DNA of 64,000 bases, from NCBI GenBank assembly GCA_017302895.1, contig JAFLBV010000001.1, positions 1,721,001 to 1,785,000 on the forward strand. The letters run 5' to 3'. Both the position numbers and the translations under genes were made by a program. Below, one piece after another: positions 37,309 through 46,764 of this stretch. The notes below the pieces were generated by a model. The model saw only the letters and a list, made by a program, of their open reading frames with translations, ran no database searches and was not told where the DNA came from. Numbering within the stretch: the stretch's first letter is position 1; every line of letters begins with the position of its first letter. Origin of the DNA: Ignavibacteria bacterium. Its GTDB lineage: Bacteria; Bacteroidota; Ignavibacteria; Ignavibacteriales; Ignavibacteriaceae.

Positions 37309-38709
37309 ATGAAAAAAGAAATTCTGGAAACAGCAAGAAATTTAAGAATCGAGAGAGGTGAAAATTTTCACGACAGCCTCGTCGAGTCAATCTATTCCGA
37401 GGCGGCTTCAATAGCAGGGGGAGCAGTAAAGTTTGGTGACTCAAAAAAAGCCTTCAGGCTCGATACCACAATAGACAAACTTGTGACAAGCAGGATATTT
37501 GGTTTCCCACTAATGCTTCTGATGCTTGCTATCGTGTTTTGGATAACAATTGTGGGAGCAAACTACCCGTCTGGCTGGCTTGCCACTCTTTTGGTTGAGT
37601 GGGGTCATCCCTGGTTAAAGGAACTTTTTACAAATATCGGAGCACCGTGGTGGCTTTCGGGGGTACTTATTGATGGAGCATATCTTGCAGGAGCATGGGT
37701 TATAAGCGTAATGCTCCCGCCTATGATGGTGTTTTTTCCGCTCTTTACACTCCTTGAGGATTTTGGCTATCTCCCAAGAGTGGCTTTTAATCTTGATTCT
37801 ATTTTCAGGCGGGCAGGAGCTCACGGAAAACAGGCACTTACAATGAGTATGGGATTCGGTTGTAATGCTGCCGGAGTTGTCGCAACAAGAATTATTGATT
37901 CACCCCGGGAGAGACTGATAGCAATAATCACCAACAATTTCTCTCTCTGTAATGGCAGGTGGCCCACTCAGATACTCATTGCATCAATATTTATCGGAAC
38001 TGTGGCACCTCCCTGGCTTGCAGGTATTGCATCAGCCGGTGCGGTAGTTTTTGTGGCTCTTCTTGGAATATTTTTAAGCCTGCTTGTTTCATGGTCACTG
38101 TCAAAAACATTTTTGAAAGGGGAAGTCTCCACTTTTAGTCTTGAACTGCCTCCCTACAGACCACCACGAATTTTGCAGACGCTTTACACTTCACTAATCG
38201 ACAGGACACTTTTTGTGCTGTGGAGAGCTATTGTGTTTGCCGTACCAGCGGGACTGGTTATCTGGCTTGTTGCAAACATTCATATCGGTGATCTTTCGAT
38301 TGCAGAACATTTCATCAAGTATGCCGATCCTGTTGCAATCTTCTTTGGACTTAACGGGGTCATTTTTCTCGCTTACATAATTGCCATCCCGGCGAATGAG
38401 ATCGTAATCCCGACAATTCTGATGCTGACGGTAATGTCAGCAAAAGTAGCGGGTGCGGGTGCAGGAGCGGGTGTCATGTTTGATCTTGACGAAGTTCAGA
38501 CGGCAGCTCTTCTCCAGCACGGCGGATGGACTATGCTCACGGGAATTAATCTCATGCTTTTTTCTCTGTTGCACAATCCATGCTCAACGACAATTTACAC
38601 CATATATAAAGAAACGGGCTCTGCAAAATGGACAATCTTTTCCACCTTCATGCCGATAGTTTTGGGGCTCCTTGTCACATTTGTTATCGCTACCATATGG
38701 AGGATGTAG
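37309..38709 (+). CDS. feoB: Ferrous iron transporter FeoB, membrane part (split gene)
   Basis: 466 residues. A cytoplasmic helical start (about 1-62) is followed by about nine to eleven membrane helices and the two gate regions: [16 protein letters not shown] near residue 181 with a conserved Cys, and LCNGRWPTQ near 218 with Cys, the variant seen in CNGR(F/W)P-type FeoB proteins. The ending FVIATIWRM is membrane-embedded. It carries Fe(II) through the inner membrane when driven by the GTPase protein. It begins at ATG 57 bases after the GTPase stop, in the same frame. The ribosome site is weak, so it may depend on coupling. Confidence 0.9.
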   Translation: MKKEILETARNLRIERGENFHDSLVESIYSEAASIAGGAVKFGDSKKAFRLDTTIDKLVTSRIFGFPLMLLMLAIVFWITIVGANYPSGWLATLLVEWGHPWLKELFTNIGAPWWLSGVLIDGAYLAGAWVISVMLPPMMVFFPLFTLLEDFGYLPRVAFNLDSIFRRAGAHGKQALTMSMGFGCNAAGVVATRIIDSPRERLIAIITNNFSLCNGRWPTQILIASIFIGTVAPPWLAGIASAGAVVFVALLGIFLSLLVSWSLSKTFLKGEVSTFSLELPPYRPPRILQTLYTSLIDRTLFVLWRAIVFAVPAGLVIWLVANIHIGDLSIAEHFIKYADPVAIFFGLNGVIFLAYIIAIPANEIVIPTILMLTVMSAKVAGAGAGAGVMFDLDEVQTAALLQHGGWTMLTGINLMLFSLLHNPCSTTIYTIYKETGSAKWTIFSTFMPIVLGLLVTFVIATIWRM

Positions 38710-38756
38710 GAGTAGAGACCGGGTGAAGATGTAATCTTGAAAATCCCTATTGCCGG

Positions 38757-40631
38757 TTATTTCAAATAAATAATCTTTCTGGTCTCCGCTTTATCTCCGA
38801 ATTCCAAACGGCAAAGATAAACTCCTGAATTGAAGTGTGGCGGCATTGTCAGGAGCACTTCATTCCTCCCTGTCGGGAGGTTACCCGGATTTATCCTCAT
38901 CACTTCCTGTCCGAGGATATTGAATATTCTTACCACCACTTCCCCCGATGCGGGAAGTGAAAAACTGATTTTTGTACTGCCATTAAACGGGTTCGGGAAG
39001 TTTTGACTTACCGTGAATGTTTCCGGTGTCTGTTCCTCCTCTTCGATAGAGGTGGTAGTGGTGTCACCATATACAACGCCATTTACATAAGCACCTGTCA
39101 ATTTGAAAATCTCTTCTCCGAAATCAAATGAAGACCTTGCCTCCACAATCCCAACACCATCAACTGATCTCACCAGATACCAATATAAAGAATTAATTTC
39201 AAGTTCTCTGGTGGCACGCATTTTACCAAAGTGCTCTTTTAAACTGATATCTGAAACCCGGCAGTAGATGTTCCCGGATCCTAAAACACTCATATCGGAC
39301 ACATCTCCCTTTCTAAGAGAATTATCTTCAGTCAATAATATATTATGGGTTGTATCCGATCCCCACCTTATTAATTGGTATATTTTCCCGTTATCTTTCT
39401 TCATCTCGAGCTGTGGGAAATTGGGATTTGAATTAAATCTGTCAGAAACAAAAAACTTGCCCCACCCCGGTACCAGGGTATCTCTCATCACACGGGTGAC
39501 GGTTGTATAGTCAATGGGATACCAAAAAGTATCAGCCCACCAGCCTGTCACCTTGTACACCCAAAAATCGCCAACATGCAAAGGGTAAAAATCAGGTTCC
39601 GGCAAAGGAGTGGTAATCCATTTCACCTCTTCATAGACATTACCTGCTTTTTTGAATATCTTGTTGGTGGTCGAGATGAAAAGATCAGTCGATCCTATTA
39701 TCGTAGATGTGCCGGTAATTCTGGTATCAAATATATTCGACACCTTTTGTCCTGATAAAACCGGTGCTCCCAGTTTTTTACTGTAAAGAGTATCTGCTTG
39801 ATAAAAATAGATACTGTCAGAAGGGGATTTATAAGGAATTACCTGCATCGTACCAAAAAAACTCTTCAGTGCGGAATTGAATGTTCCGGCACTTCCTGCC
39901 TGTGTTGAATACTTTATTTCGTTCATCCAGTCATAAACAGACCGGGAGGTTAAAAGCAGGAATGAACTGTCACGAGTATAAGATACTGATACAGAATCAT
40001 ATGACCACATCGGTTGATATAGATCAGTATAATTGATACCTCCATCATTTGACCGCACAATCCCACCTGAATTCCAGGCGATTACTTCGTTGTCATTGAA
40101 AGGGGAGATGCAGATAAACCGTTCGACCTGGTGAAGTATCTGGAAAGTCTTACAGTAATCATACGAAACCTTGTAAGCGCCGTCAATTTTCACATAAAAT
40201 TTCCCAGGATTCTGTTTTGAAGCGAAGAAGAACTCAATTTTTTTGTTCGGGTGGAATATATTAATTCCCTTCCCCTTTACAAATGCTCCCGTGGAATCTC
40301 CTGAAATTTGCCCCGCTATGTAAAAGCTATCGGGATGCTCCGATGAAAATGAGAGAAACTCCGCATCCACTTTCGAAACAAGATTTGTACCCGAATATAT
40401 TGTTTTGCTGCTAAAAAGGAGGGTTTCCTCACCTGAATTAATATTCTTTCTGTACAATTTGTTTTCGATAACAAGGTCATTGTTATTCGTTATGGAAGTG
40501 TAGTCGCGGTAGAAGATTGAAGTGGTATTATTATGAGAAAGGGCGTACTCTATCTTTAACCCCGGATCCTGCCAAGGGGCTTGTGCCAATACTGTTGATG
40601 CAATGAATATTGCTGCTATCAACTTTTTCAT
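38757..40631 (-). CDS. T9SS-sorted secreted protein of unknown function
   Basis: 624 residues with a signal peptide (MKKLIAAIFIASTVLAQ). The middle has BNR-like pieces (NDNEVIAWNSGGIVRSNDGG, about 185-205) and a beta-rich domain around 340-510 (YPLHVGDFWVYKVTG), as in exported proteins with an 'HVGDxWxY' start. The C-terminal sorting domain (about 540-624) has NFPNPFNGST and FNSGVYLCRLEFG, ending ETRKIIYLK. It is convergent with the iron operon. The substrate is unknown. Confidence 0.85.
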   Translation of the reverse strand: MKKLIAAIFIASTVLAQAPWQDPGLKIEYALSHNNTTSIFYRDYTSITNNNDLVIENKLYRKNINSGEETLLFSSKTIYSGTNLVSKVDAEFLSFSSEHPDSFYIAGQISGDSTGAFVKGKGINIFHPNKKIEFFFASKQNPGKFYVKIDGAYKVSYDYCKTFQILHQVERFICISPFNDNEVIAWNSGGIVRSNDGGINYTDLYQPMWSYDSVSVSYTRDSSFLLLTSRSVYDWMNEIKYSTQAGSAGTFNSALKSFFGTMQVIPYKSPSDSIYFYQADTLYSKKLGAPVLSGQKVSNIFDTRITGTSTIIGSTDLFISTTNKIFKKAGNVYEEVKWITTPLPEPDFYPLHVGDFWVYKVTGWWADTFWYPIDYTTVTRVMRDTLVPGWGKFFVSDRFNSNPNFPQLEMKKDNGKIYQLIRWGSDTTHNILLTEDNSLRKGDVSDMSVLGSGNIYCRVSDISLKEHFGKMRATRELEINSLYWYLVRSVDGVGIVEARSSFDFGEEIFKLTGAYVNGVVYGDTTTTSIEEEEQTPETFTVSQNFPNPFNGSTKISFSLPASGEVVVRIFNILGQEVMRINPGNLPTGRNEVLLTMPPHFNSGVYLCRLEFGDKAETRKIIYLK

Positions 40632-40797
40632 CTCTTGCCTGCAAATAATTAATATTGAGTTGAAACTTAAGTATTTCGATTAAGATAAGCAAATTATCTA
40701 AATCGCGGGGCAGGGAGAAGGGCAATAAGATTTTGGCAATTGTGTCAATGTTGCTTTTCCTAACAGAAGCAATTGATTTTCTCAATAGATAATATTT

Positions 40798-41058
40798 TTA
40801 GGTGCCCAATTCCACCGGCACACTATCTAAATATAATGTTTCAGGGCAAAGGTCCTGTTCATTTTGCCACTGAACTGTCCCGAGGCACACCTTGGCAGTT
40901 CGGAAGTATGCTATATCTTTCAACTCTTTAAAGATTCCAATATCTAAATAAGGTGTCATATTAAAGACTCTTACTTCACCGTTCGTGAATGTAAGCAGGA
41001 GTCTAAAATTTTCCAATGTTTTTACAGATGCAACTCTTGGATTCATATTTTCGATCAC
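40798..41058 (-). CDS. DUF2442 domain protein (intact copy)
   Basis: 86 residues with the DUF2442 layout: RVASVKTLENFRLLLTFTNGEVRVFNM, PYLD, then FKELKDIAYFRTAKV and a closing VQWQNEQDLCPETLYLDS. DUF2442 proteins are small and often found next to DUF4160 genes, in putative toxin-antitoxin-like pairs. I see no DUF4160 gene beside it. A second in-frame ATG (residue 5) may be the real start. It is the left boundary of an accessory island; a broken copy in the same direction lies at 46430-46632. Confidence 0.85.
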   Translation of the reverse strand: MIENMNPRVASVKTLENFRLLLTFTNGEVRVFNMTPYLDIGIFKELKDIAYFRTAKVCLGTVQWQNEQDLCPETLYLDSVPVELGT

Positions 41059-41314
41059 CTATTTTAAAGGGTCAATTTTAAAAACGGGCTCACCTTTATT
41101 CGTAGATACCAAATTGTATTTCTTTCTAAAATTTCCAACTTACTTATTTTGAAAAAAAGGAAATCCATAATAAAACGAGCATGTTCAATCATTATGATGC
41201 TCTTAAACATAATTCAAGTTATTGTGGAAATTTTCGAATGGAGCCATTTGAATGCTGCTTTTGGTTTTGTCTTCAAATACCAAATAATTCTGATTAACTT
41301 TATATTATTCAGAA

Positions 41315-43066
41315 TCAAATATGTGGAATATCAAACTGTTTAATTGCCTTGATGTAATCATCGTAGCACTTATTAAATTTTTCGAAAGACAAAACAGAAA
41401 TGTATGTATTTAGAAAATTTCCCACTGAATATGGATCATTATGATTGATTATCCTAATTAAGTCCAATGCCACCATTTTCGATTTATCTGGCAAAGTGTC
41501 AAATTTATTAAGAATACTTTCCTTTCCATTTTCTGGAAGGAAAAAACACATATAATTAAAATTTAAATAGCAGCTTGCTAGCATAATTATCTTCGCATCA
41601 CAAGGAGTGAAAAATTCAAAATTCTCCAGTTCCTTCGAACAAAGAAAGAGATGTTCTCGGCCGAATTGTTCCATATCAATATTATGTTTTCTGGGCACAT
41701 TAGTACAAAAAATATCAGAGATTAGGTTGATTAGCCTATAAGCTACAATGTTTATATCTTTTTTATTCTTGAATAATGCAAAAACCTTATTATATCTATC
41801 TGCGATTAGAGCAAAACTCATTCCCTTTGCGACTAGTCCAACACTTATTACTTCTTTCCCCTTAATTTTTAGTTCTACCTCATTCAATTCTGAATTATAA
41901 GAAACATGATAAGGTCGAGTTAGACCAGGTTCTACAGAGAACTTAAAATTATATCTATTAAGTTTTTCATTGTTAAACATTCTTATTACTCTTAAGTCAT
42001 TCAGAATCTTAACAATTTTGTCAAAACTTGCTTTACAACAATTATTGTAAAATCTCTCTGACCCACACTTGCATTTTCCCTCATAATTTGGAAATTGAAC
42101 TTTCGATGATAATTCTTCAGATATTGAATCCATACCAATAGTCATATAACTGTCTGGACCTTGAGATTTAAACTCAATCATTTGAGACCCATCTTCTTTT
42201 GTGACAAAACCCAAATTACCATTGTGGATAGAATAATTGCCTGGTAATAATTTAGAACTCCCATCTTTTTTGTTTAATCTGACCACATTATCCATCCCCA
42301 AGTTAATTACCCCACCTTTGACAAAAATACCATAATTTGCTTCTGAAATCATTGTTTCACCTTTTGGAAGTTCAATGCTCTCTCGTCCATTATCTACTCG
42401 AAAACCATCCGATGTATTCCCTAAAACTGATACGCCGTTATATCGTAAATTGATTTCTTCAACTGAAATTGTATTCGGTGCGAGAACGGTTAGCTCCAAG
42501 AGTTTTTCTTCATTCTCATTCCAAATGCTAAATCTGTTTTTTTTATTTTCAAAATCAAGTACGGTGGAAAAAACATTTAATTCGTTATTGATGATCGCCG
42601 CGACAAATTCATTATTACCATCAAAAAAAGATGCATTTATTCGAAACGGAGCTTCTTTTGCTTCAGGTGGAAGTATCTGAAGAATTACTTTGTCATCAAT
42701 CTCAATTATTGATTTGGCATTGCTGAAAATTGTGTCTCCAATTTTGATCTTTAAGACTTTAGCATTTCCAACAAAAAGTTTATGAGTTGCAGAGCCTTGA
42801 TTCTTGACTATCGGGTTTCTTTTTGCCTCCCAAACAGTCGATTTGGCTATTAGTTCTTTGGTGACATTTGCATGACATCCTGGACAGAGTATTGTCATCT
42901 TATTCGGATCATGTTCAAGTGCATCTTTGAACTCAGGTTCAATATGTTCATATTCAATTATGATGTTTCCGCATATTACACATCCATAACCAGCTTCTTT
43001 TCTAAGTAATCTTCGGATTTCTGGTGGTATATATCTGCTCAGCCCAAATCGATTTTCTTCAGCCAT
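41315..43066 (-). CDS. HNH-type protein with SEC-C motif (putative nuclease)
   Basis: 583 residues. Residues 29-68 form a Cys-rich HNH motif: CVICG, EYEHIEP (His41), then CPGCHANV (Cys61, Cys64, His65). A beta-rich region (about 100-320) follows. A SEC-C zinc motif, CKCGSERFYNNCC, is near residue 331. The C-terminal 240 residues are helical and unrecognised. HNH proteins cut nucleic acid with a metal; SEC-C pairs with nucleases or metal handling. The gene is clearly AT-richer than its surroundings. I see no partner gene in operon. Nuclease activity is inference. Confidence 0.7.
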   Translation of the reverse strand: MAEENRFGLSRYIPPEIRRLLRKEAGYGCVICGNIIIEYEHIEPEFKDALEHDPNKMTILCPGCHANVTKELIAKSTVWEAKRNPIVKNQGSATHKLFVGNAKVLKIKIGDTIFSNAKSIIEIDDKVILQILPPEAKEAPFRINASFFDGNNEFVAAIINNELNVFSTVLDFENKKNRFSIWNENEEKLLELTVLAPNTISVEEINLRYNGVSVLGNTSDGFRVDNGRESIELPKGETMISEANYGIFVKGGVINLGMDNVVRLNKKDGSSKLLPGNYSIHNGNLGFVTKEDGSQMIEFKSQGPDSYMTIGMDSISEELSSKVQFPNYEGKCKCGSERFYNNCCKASFDKIVKILNDLRVIRMFNNEKLNRYNFKFSVEPGLTRPYHVSYNSELNEVELKIKGKEVISVGLVAKGMSFALIADRYNKVFALFKNKKDINIVAYRLINLISDIFCTNVPRKHNIDMEQFGREHLFLCSKELENFEFFTPCDAKIIMLASCYLNFNYMCFFLPENGKESILNKFDTLPDKSKMVALDLIRIINHNDPYSVGNFLNTYISVLSFEKFNKCYDDYIKAIKQFDIPHI

Positions 43067-43169
43067 TGAATTCTATCCTCAAAATAAAAAAAATGTAATC
43101 ATATTACAAATTTAATCAATCGGCACACTTTCTTAACTAAAAGGTGCCGGGACAAAGACCAGCCACTCC

Positions 43170-43267
43170 TTCCCCCGTTCGGGTATAAACAGCCAATAAA
43201 TCATAAAATTACACCTGAAAGGGTATAAAGTATATTTTATCTTTGTATTTATACCCGAAAAGGTATA
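43170..43267. promoter_or_regulatory. Three operator-like sites at exact 40-bp spacing before a HipB-like gene
   Basis: TATACC-cgaaaa-GGTATA (43250-43267) is a perfect inverted repeat. TACACC-tgaaag-GGTATA (43210-43227) has one mismatch, and a weaker site keeps the right half GGTATA at 43170-43187. Centres are 40 bp apart, about four helical turns. TATCTTTG (43238-43245), a possible -7 element, lies between the last two, and the gene starts 29 bases after the last. This fits cooperative autorepression. Confidence 0.65.
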
Positions 43268-43295
43268 TTTTACGAAAGAGTAATTTGGAATATTT

Positions 43296-43517
43296 ATGGC
43301 ATCTGAAAGTCTTCCCGAATTTGTTAAGCAGAAAAGAAAGTACCTTGGTTATACCCAGGTAGAGCTCGCGATGAGAGCCGGTGTTGGTCTGCGTTTTCTG
43401 CGGGAGTTGGAACAAGGTAAGAAATCTCTCCAAATGGATAAAGTGAACAAGGTGCTTTATCTTTTCGGACATGAACTGCGACCCGCAAAAATCATCAGAG
43501 GTGACACAAATGATTAA
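43296..43517 (+). CDS. HipB-like helix-turn-helix regulator (orphan antitoxin-type)
   Basis: 73 residues, one Cro/C1-type HTH: FVKQKRKYLGYTQVELAMRAGVG, then RFLRELEQGKKSLQMDKVNKVL, as in the y4mF/HipB group. HipB antitoxins bind HipA kinase and repress their own operon. No hipA follows: the next frame, ATG at 43510, is only 14 codons, then a 90-bp gap to the restriction-modification gene. It may instead regulate that enzyme, like a controller (C) protein. Three operator-like sites lie upstream. Confidence 0.85.
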   Translation: MASESLPEFVKQKRKYLGYTQVELAMRAGVGLRFLRELEQGKKSLQMDKVNKVLYLFGHELRPAKIIRGDTND

Positions 43518-43646
43518 AGATGGGAAAATGAATTTCTGCGAAGGATCATTTTAAGAGACATGCAGTTAGTTTTAAAAGTCCATTTTACAGTAAAAATATT
43601 TTATCAGATTTCCATATATTTGCGAAAATAATTGATTGGGTAAATC

Positions 43647-46412
43647 ATGCAGGATAAAGAATCAGCTTATAGAAAAATTAGTGAACTGGTAGAACGATTT
43701 CAGGAACAGTTTGTTTCTTATAAAAAATCTGATTACAACGAAACCCTCACTCGAAGAGATTTTATAGATCCTTTTTTTAAGGCTTTAGGCTGGGACATCG
43801 ATAATGAATCAGGGTATGCAGAAGCATATCGAGAAGTGATTCATGAGGACAAAGTCAGAATCGGTGGTGCAACGAAAGCTCCTGATTATTCCTTTCGTCT
43901 TCCGGGTGGAAAAAGACTTTTCTTCGTCGAAGCAAAAAAACCATCAGTTGCCATAAAAGAGGAAATTCAACCCGCTTATCAGGTTCGCCGGTACGGATGG
44001 AGTGCAAAACTCCCAATCAGTGTCATAACTGATTTTGAGGAATTCTCAATTTATGATTGTTCCAAAAAACCCATTCCAACAGATAAAGCTTCCGTCGCTC
44101 GAATAAAATATCTCACTTTCAAAGAATATCTTGATGAATTTGATTTTCTATGGAATACATTTTCCAAAGAGAGAGTTCTGAAAGGGAGTTTTGACAAGTT
44201 TGTCGAGGGTTCTGCGAATAAAAAAGGAACAGCGACTGTTGATAAAGATTTTCTGCAATCTTTGGACGGATGGAGGACTCTTCTCGCTAATTCCATCAGC
44301 AAACTTAACAAGGAACTTGACGAAGACGAACTTAATTTTGCAGTTCAGCAAACCATTGACCGGATAATCTTTTTACGCATCGCTGAAGACAGAAATATTG
44401 AACCTTACGGCAGTCTCGCATTTGCTGTAAAACAGGGTGATTTTTATTCAAATCTCTACTCAATTTTCAAAGATGCGGATGATAAATATAATTCGGGATT
44501 GTTCAACCTGAAGAAAGATTTAATATGCAGTGACCTGAAAATTGAGAATAAAGTACTCAAATCGATTATTAATCAACTTTATTATCCTGAATCACCTTAT
44601 GAGTTCTCTGTACTTGCAGTTGAGATATTGGGAAGTGCATACGAGCAGTTTTTGGGGAAACAAATTAAGATTAGCAAATCTCATAAGGCTGTAATTGAGG
44701 AAAAACCTGAAGTAAGGAAAGCCGGTGGAGTCTATTACACCCCTCAATATATCGTAAACTATATAGTTGAGAATACAGTTGGAAAACTTCTTGAGGACAA
44801 AACACCCGAAGAAGTGAGCAAAATTAAAATAGTTGATCCTGCCTGCGGAAGTGGCAGTTTTCTCTTGGGAGCATATCAGCATTTGCTCGACTGGCACAAA
44901 TCATATTACACAAAATATTCCAAACCCTCCCGGGGAGGAAAAGATAATCCTCTTACCCCAGAAGGAAATTTAACTACTTCCGAGAAAAAACGAATACTAA
45001 CCAACAACATCTTCGGGGTGGACATTGACACCAATGCAGTTGAAGTAACGAAACTCTCCCTCCTCTTAAAATGCCTTGAAGGAGAGACACAGGCTTCGAT
45101 AGCTAATCAATTGTCTCTGTTCAATGAGCGAGTCCTCCCGACTCTGGATGAAAATATCAAAAGCGGCAACAGCCTGATTGACCTGGATTTCTACGATAAT
45201 GAACTTGATTTTGGTTTCGAGAAAAAAGTAAAACCTTTCAGTTGGCAGAAAGCCTTCCCCCATGTCTTTAAACAGGGAGGTTTTGATGCAGTAATTGGAA
45301 ATCCACCGTATTTAAAGTTGACAAGTCATAATACAGAATCTTCAGTACTTCAATATTATTTTCGAAATTATGTTTCTTATTCAGGTGGAAGTTCGAAAAA
45401 TCTATATCAACTGTTTTTAGAAAGGATGATTGAGCTTAGACCTAAAAAATTTTCTTTTATTGTACCAGAAGCAATTTTAACAACTGAAAGTAATGGTAAA
45501 ATCAGAGAACTTTTACTCCAACAGTTCAGAATCACTTCTGTCGTAAATTTTGATCATTTTGTGTTTGAAGGCGCAACAATCGGCACATCCATTATTGTAG
45601 GGGACCAAGGCAATAAACAAAATTCGACAATTATTACCATCGACCCATCAGGACACCAAAGGCAGCGTGGAGAAATTAAAATGGTAATTTCAAGTGCTCC
45701 ATGGGATATACTAATGAAAGATGAAAACATAAAGTTTTTTGAAAAAATTTCGCATTTAGCAATTCCAATGGGTACCATCGTGGAAATGTCAAAAGGAATG
45801 GTAGTTAAAAATAGAAATTCAGTATTGACCATATCACAAGTTGAAAATTCGCTTCCTTTCTTATTGGGAAGTAATATGAAGCGCTATCATTATAATGTTG
45901 ATAAATACGCAGTTTACAGTAATTTAGAGATTATAGGGGGAACGCGCGAAATAACAAAACATTTATCTATACCAAGATTATTCATTAGAAGGACTGGGGG
46001 TATTTTGTGTGCGACATATTCAGAAAATGAAGAGTTAGTTGAAAGCACAATTTATTTGGTCAGAAGCCAAACAATTGATCTAAAATATCTACTGGGACTT
46101 CTTAATTCAAAATTGCTCACATTTTACCTTAAGAAAAAATTAATAACGAATTCACAAGGCTTCCCTCAAATATTGATGAGTCAGTTGGAGAAATTGCCCA
46201 TTGTCACAGGGACAAGTGAATATCACCAAATTATTTCGTCATCAGTCGATCAACTCTTACAACTTAACATAGACAAGCAGACGGCATCACTCCAATCGAA
46301 GTTAAATCAAATTCAAAGCAAAATTGAATATTGTGAAGATAAAATAAATAAAATCGTGTATGAATTGTATGGTTTAACCGATGAAGAAATAAAAATGGTA
46401 GAGGGGGCGTGA
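43647..46412 (+). CDS. Type IIG-like restriction-modification enzyme (Eco57I-type methyltransferase fused to nuclease)
   Basis: 921 residues. The N-terminus has a PD-(D/E)xK-type nuclease core: D80 in APDYSF and E95-x-K97 in VEAKK. The adenine methyltransferase follows with AdoMet motif I DPACGSGSFL near residue 397, FGVDID near 457, and motif IV GNPPYL near 551 (N6-adenine type). The C-terminus (about 690-880) is a TaqI-like target recognition region, and the last 50 residues are a coiled coil. It would methylate and cut DNA at an unknown site, giving phage defence. From about 45290 the DNA is visibly more AT-rich than the first half. Confidence 0.88.
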   Translation: MQDKESAYRKISELVERFQEQFVSYKKSDYNETLTRRDFIDPFFKALGWDIDNESGYAEAYREVIHEDKVRIGGATKAPDYSFRLPGGKRLFFVEAKKPSVAIKEEIQPAYQVRRYGWSAKLPISVITDFEEFSIYDCSKKPIPTDKASVARIKYLTFKEYLDEFDFLWNTFSKERVLKGSFDKFVEGSANKKGTATVDKDFLQSLDGWRTLLANSISKLNKELDEDELNFAVQQTIDRIIFLRIAEDRNIEPYGSLAFAVKQGDFYSNLYSIFKDADDKYNSGLFNLKKDLICSDLKIENKVLKSIINQLYYPESPYEFSVLAVEILGSAYEQFLGKQIKISKSHKAVIEEKPEVRKAGGVYYTPQYIVNYIVENTVGKLLEDKTPEEVSKIKIVDPACGSGSFLLGAYQHLLDWHKSYYTKYSKPSRGGKDNPLTPEGNLTTSEKKRILTNNIFGVDIDTNAVEVTKLSLLLKCLEGETQASIANQLSLFNERVLPTLDENIKSGNSLIDLDFYDNELDFGFEKKVKPFSWQKAFPHVFKQGGFDAVIGNPPYLKLTSHNTESSVLQYYFRNYVSYSGGSSKNLYQLFLERMIELRPKKFSFIVPEAILTTESNGKIRELLLQQFRITSVVNFDHFVFEGATIGTSIIVGDQGNKQNSTIITIDPSGHQRQRGEIKMVISSAPWDILMKDENIKFFEKISHLAIPMGTIVEMSKGMVVKNRNSVLTISQVENSLPFLLGSNMKRYHYNVDKYAVYSNLEIIGGTREITKHLSIPRLFIRRTGGILCATYSENEELVESTIYLVRSQTIDLKYLLGLLNSKLLTFYLKKKLITNSQGFPQILMSQLEKLPIVTGTSEYHQIISSSVDQLLQLNIDKQTASLQSKLNQIQSKIEYCEDKINKIVYELYGLTDEEIKMVEGA

Positions 46413-46429
46413 GCTAAAAGTGAAACATA

Positions 46430-46632
46430 TCATGTGACAGAAACACTATACGGATAGAATGCATTCGGGCAAAGGTCCTGCTCAATTTGCCACTGGACAG
46501 TACCCAAGCATACCTTTGTGTATGGAAGTCTGAGATATCTTTCTGCTCTTTGAAGATTCCGATATTTAGATATGGTGTCATATCGAAGACTCTTACTCCG
46601 CAATTTGTAAAAGTTGTGTGTATGCTCAAAAT
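46430..46632 (-). pseudogene. Broken DUF2442 gene copy (frameshifted duplicate of 40798-41058)
   Basis: On the minus strand one frame reads GVRVFDMTPYLNIGIFKEQKDI and another reads KVCLGTVQWQIEQDLCP, each matching the intact copy. Aligning the bases of the two copies around 46515-46560 shows one base missing here (47 against 48), which causes the shift. The N-terminal start of the intact copy is not preserved. It lies about 20 bases after the restriction-modification gene stop. Confidence 0.85.
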
Positions 46633-46697
46633 AATTCACCACAAAAATAACAGACCCGATAATCTCAGGTTAAATTCGCAATGTGGCCCGGTGTTTG

Positions 46698-46730
46698 TTT
46701 GGTTTATAATTCCTTAATTTGCTATATTTA
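46698..46730 (+). promoter_or_regulatory. Bacteroidota-type promoter: TTTG, 21 bases, TATATTTA
   Basis: TTTG at 46698-46701 and TATATTTA at 46723-46730 with 21 bases between fits the -33/-7 pattern (TTTG, 19-21, TAnnTTTG) except the last base. It points to the truncated glycan-binding remnant and seems to be left from its former gene. Confidence 0.4.
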
Positions 46731-46764
46731 GCACAAAGAAACAACACATTATTTGTGAGTCTGA

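Noticed and set aside
41149-41343. Small 64-codon plus-strand frame between the DUF2442 and HNH genes
   Set aside because: It overlaps the end of the HNH gene in antisense and has no ribosome binding site; hydrophobic content looks like AT-rich chance.
43510-43554. A hipA toxin gene after the HipB-like regulator
   Set aside because: The frame is only 14 codons and does not resemble the HipA N-terminus; no HipA kinase motifs are in the window.
46414-46642. Two short minus-strand frames as separate genes
   Set aside because: Each matches a different half of the intact DUF2442 protein; together they are one frameshifted pseudogene.
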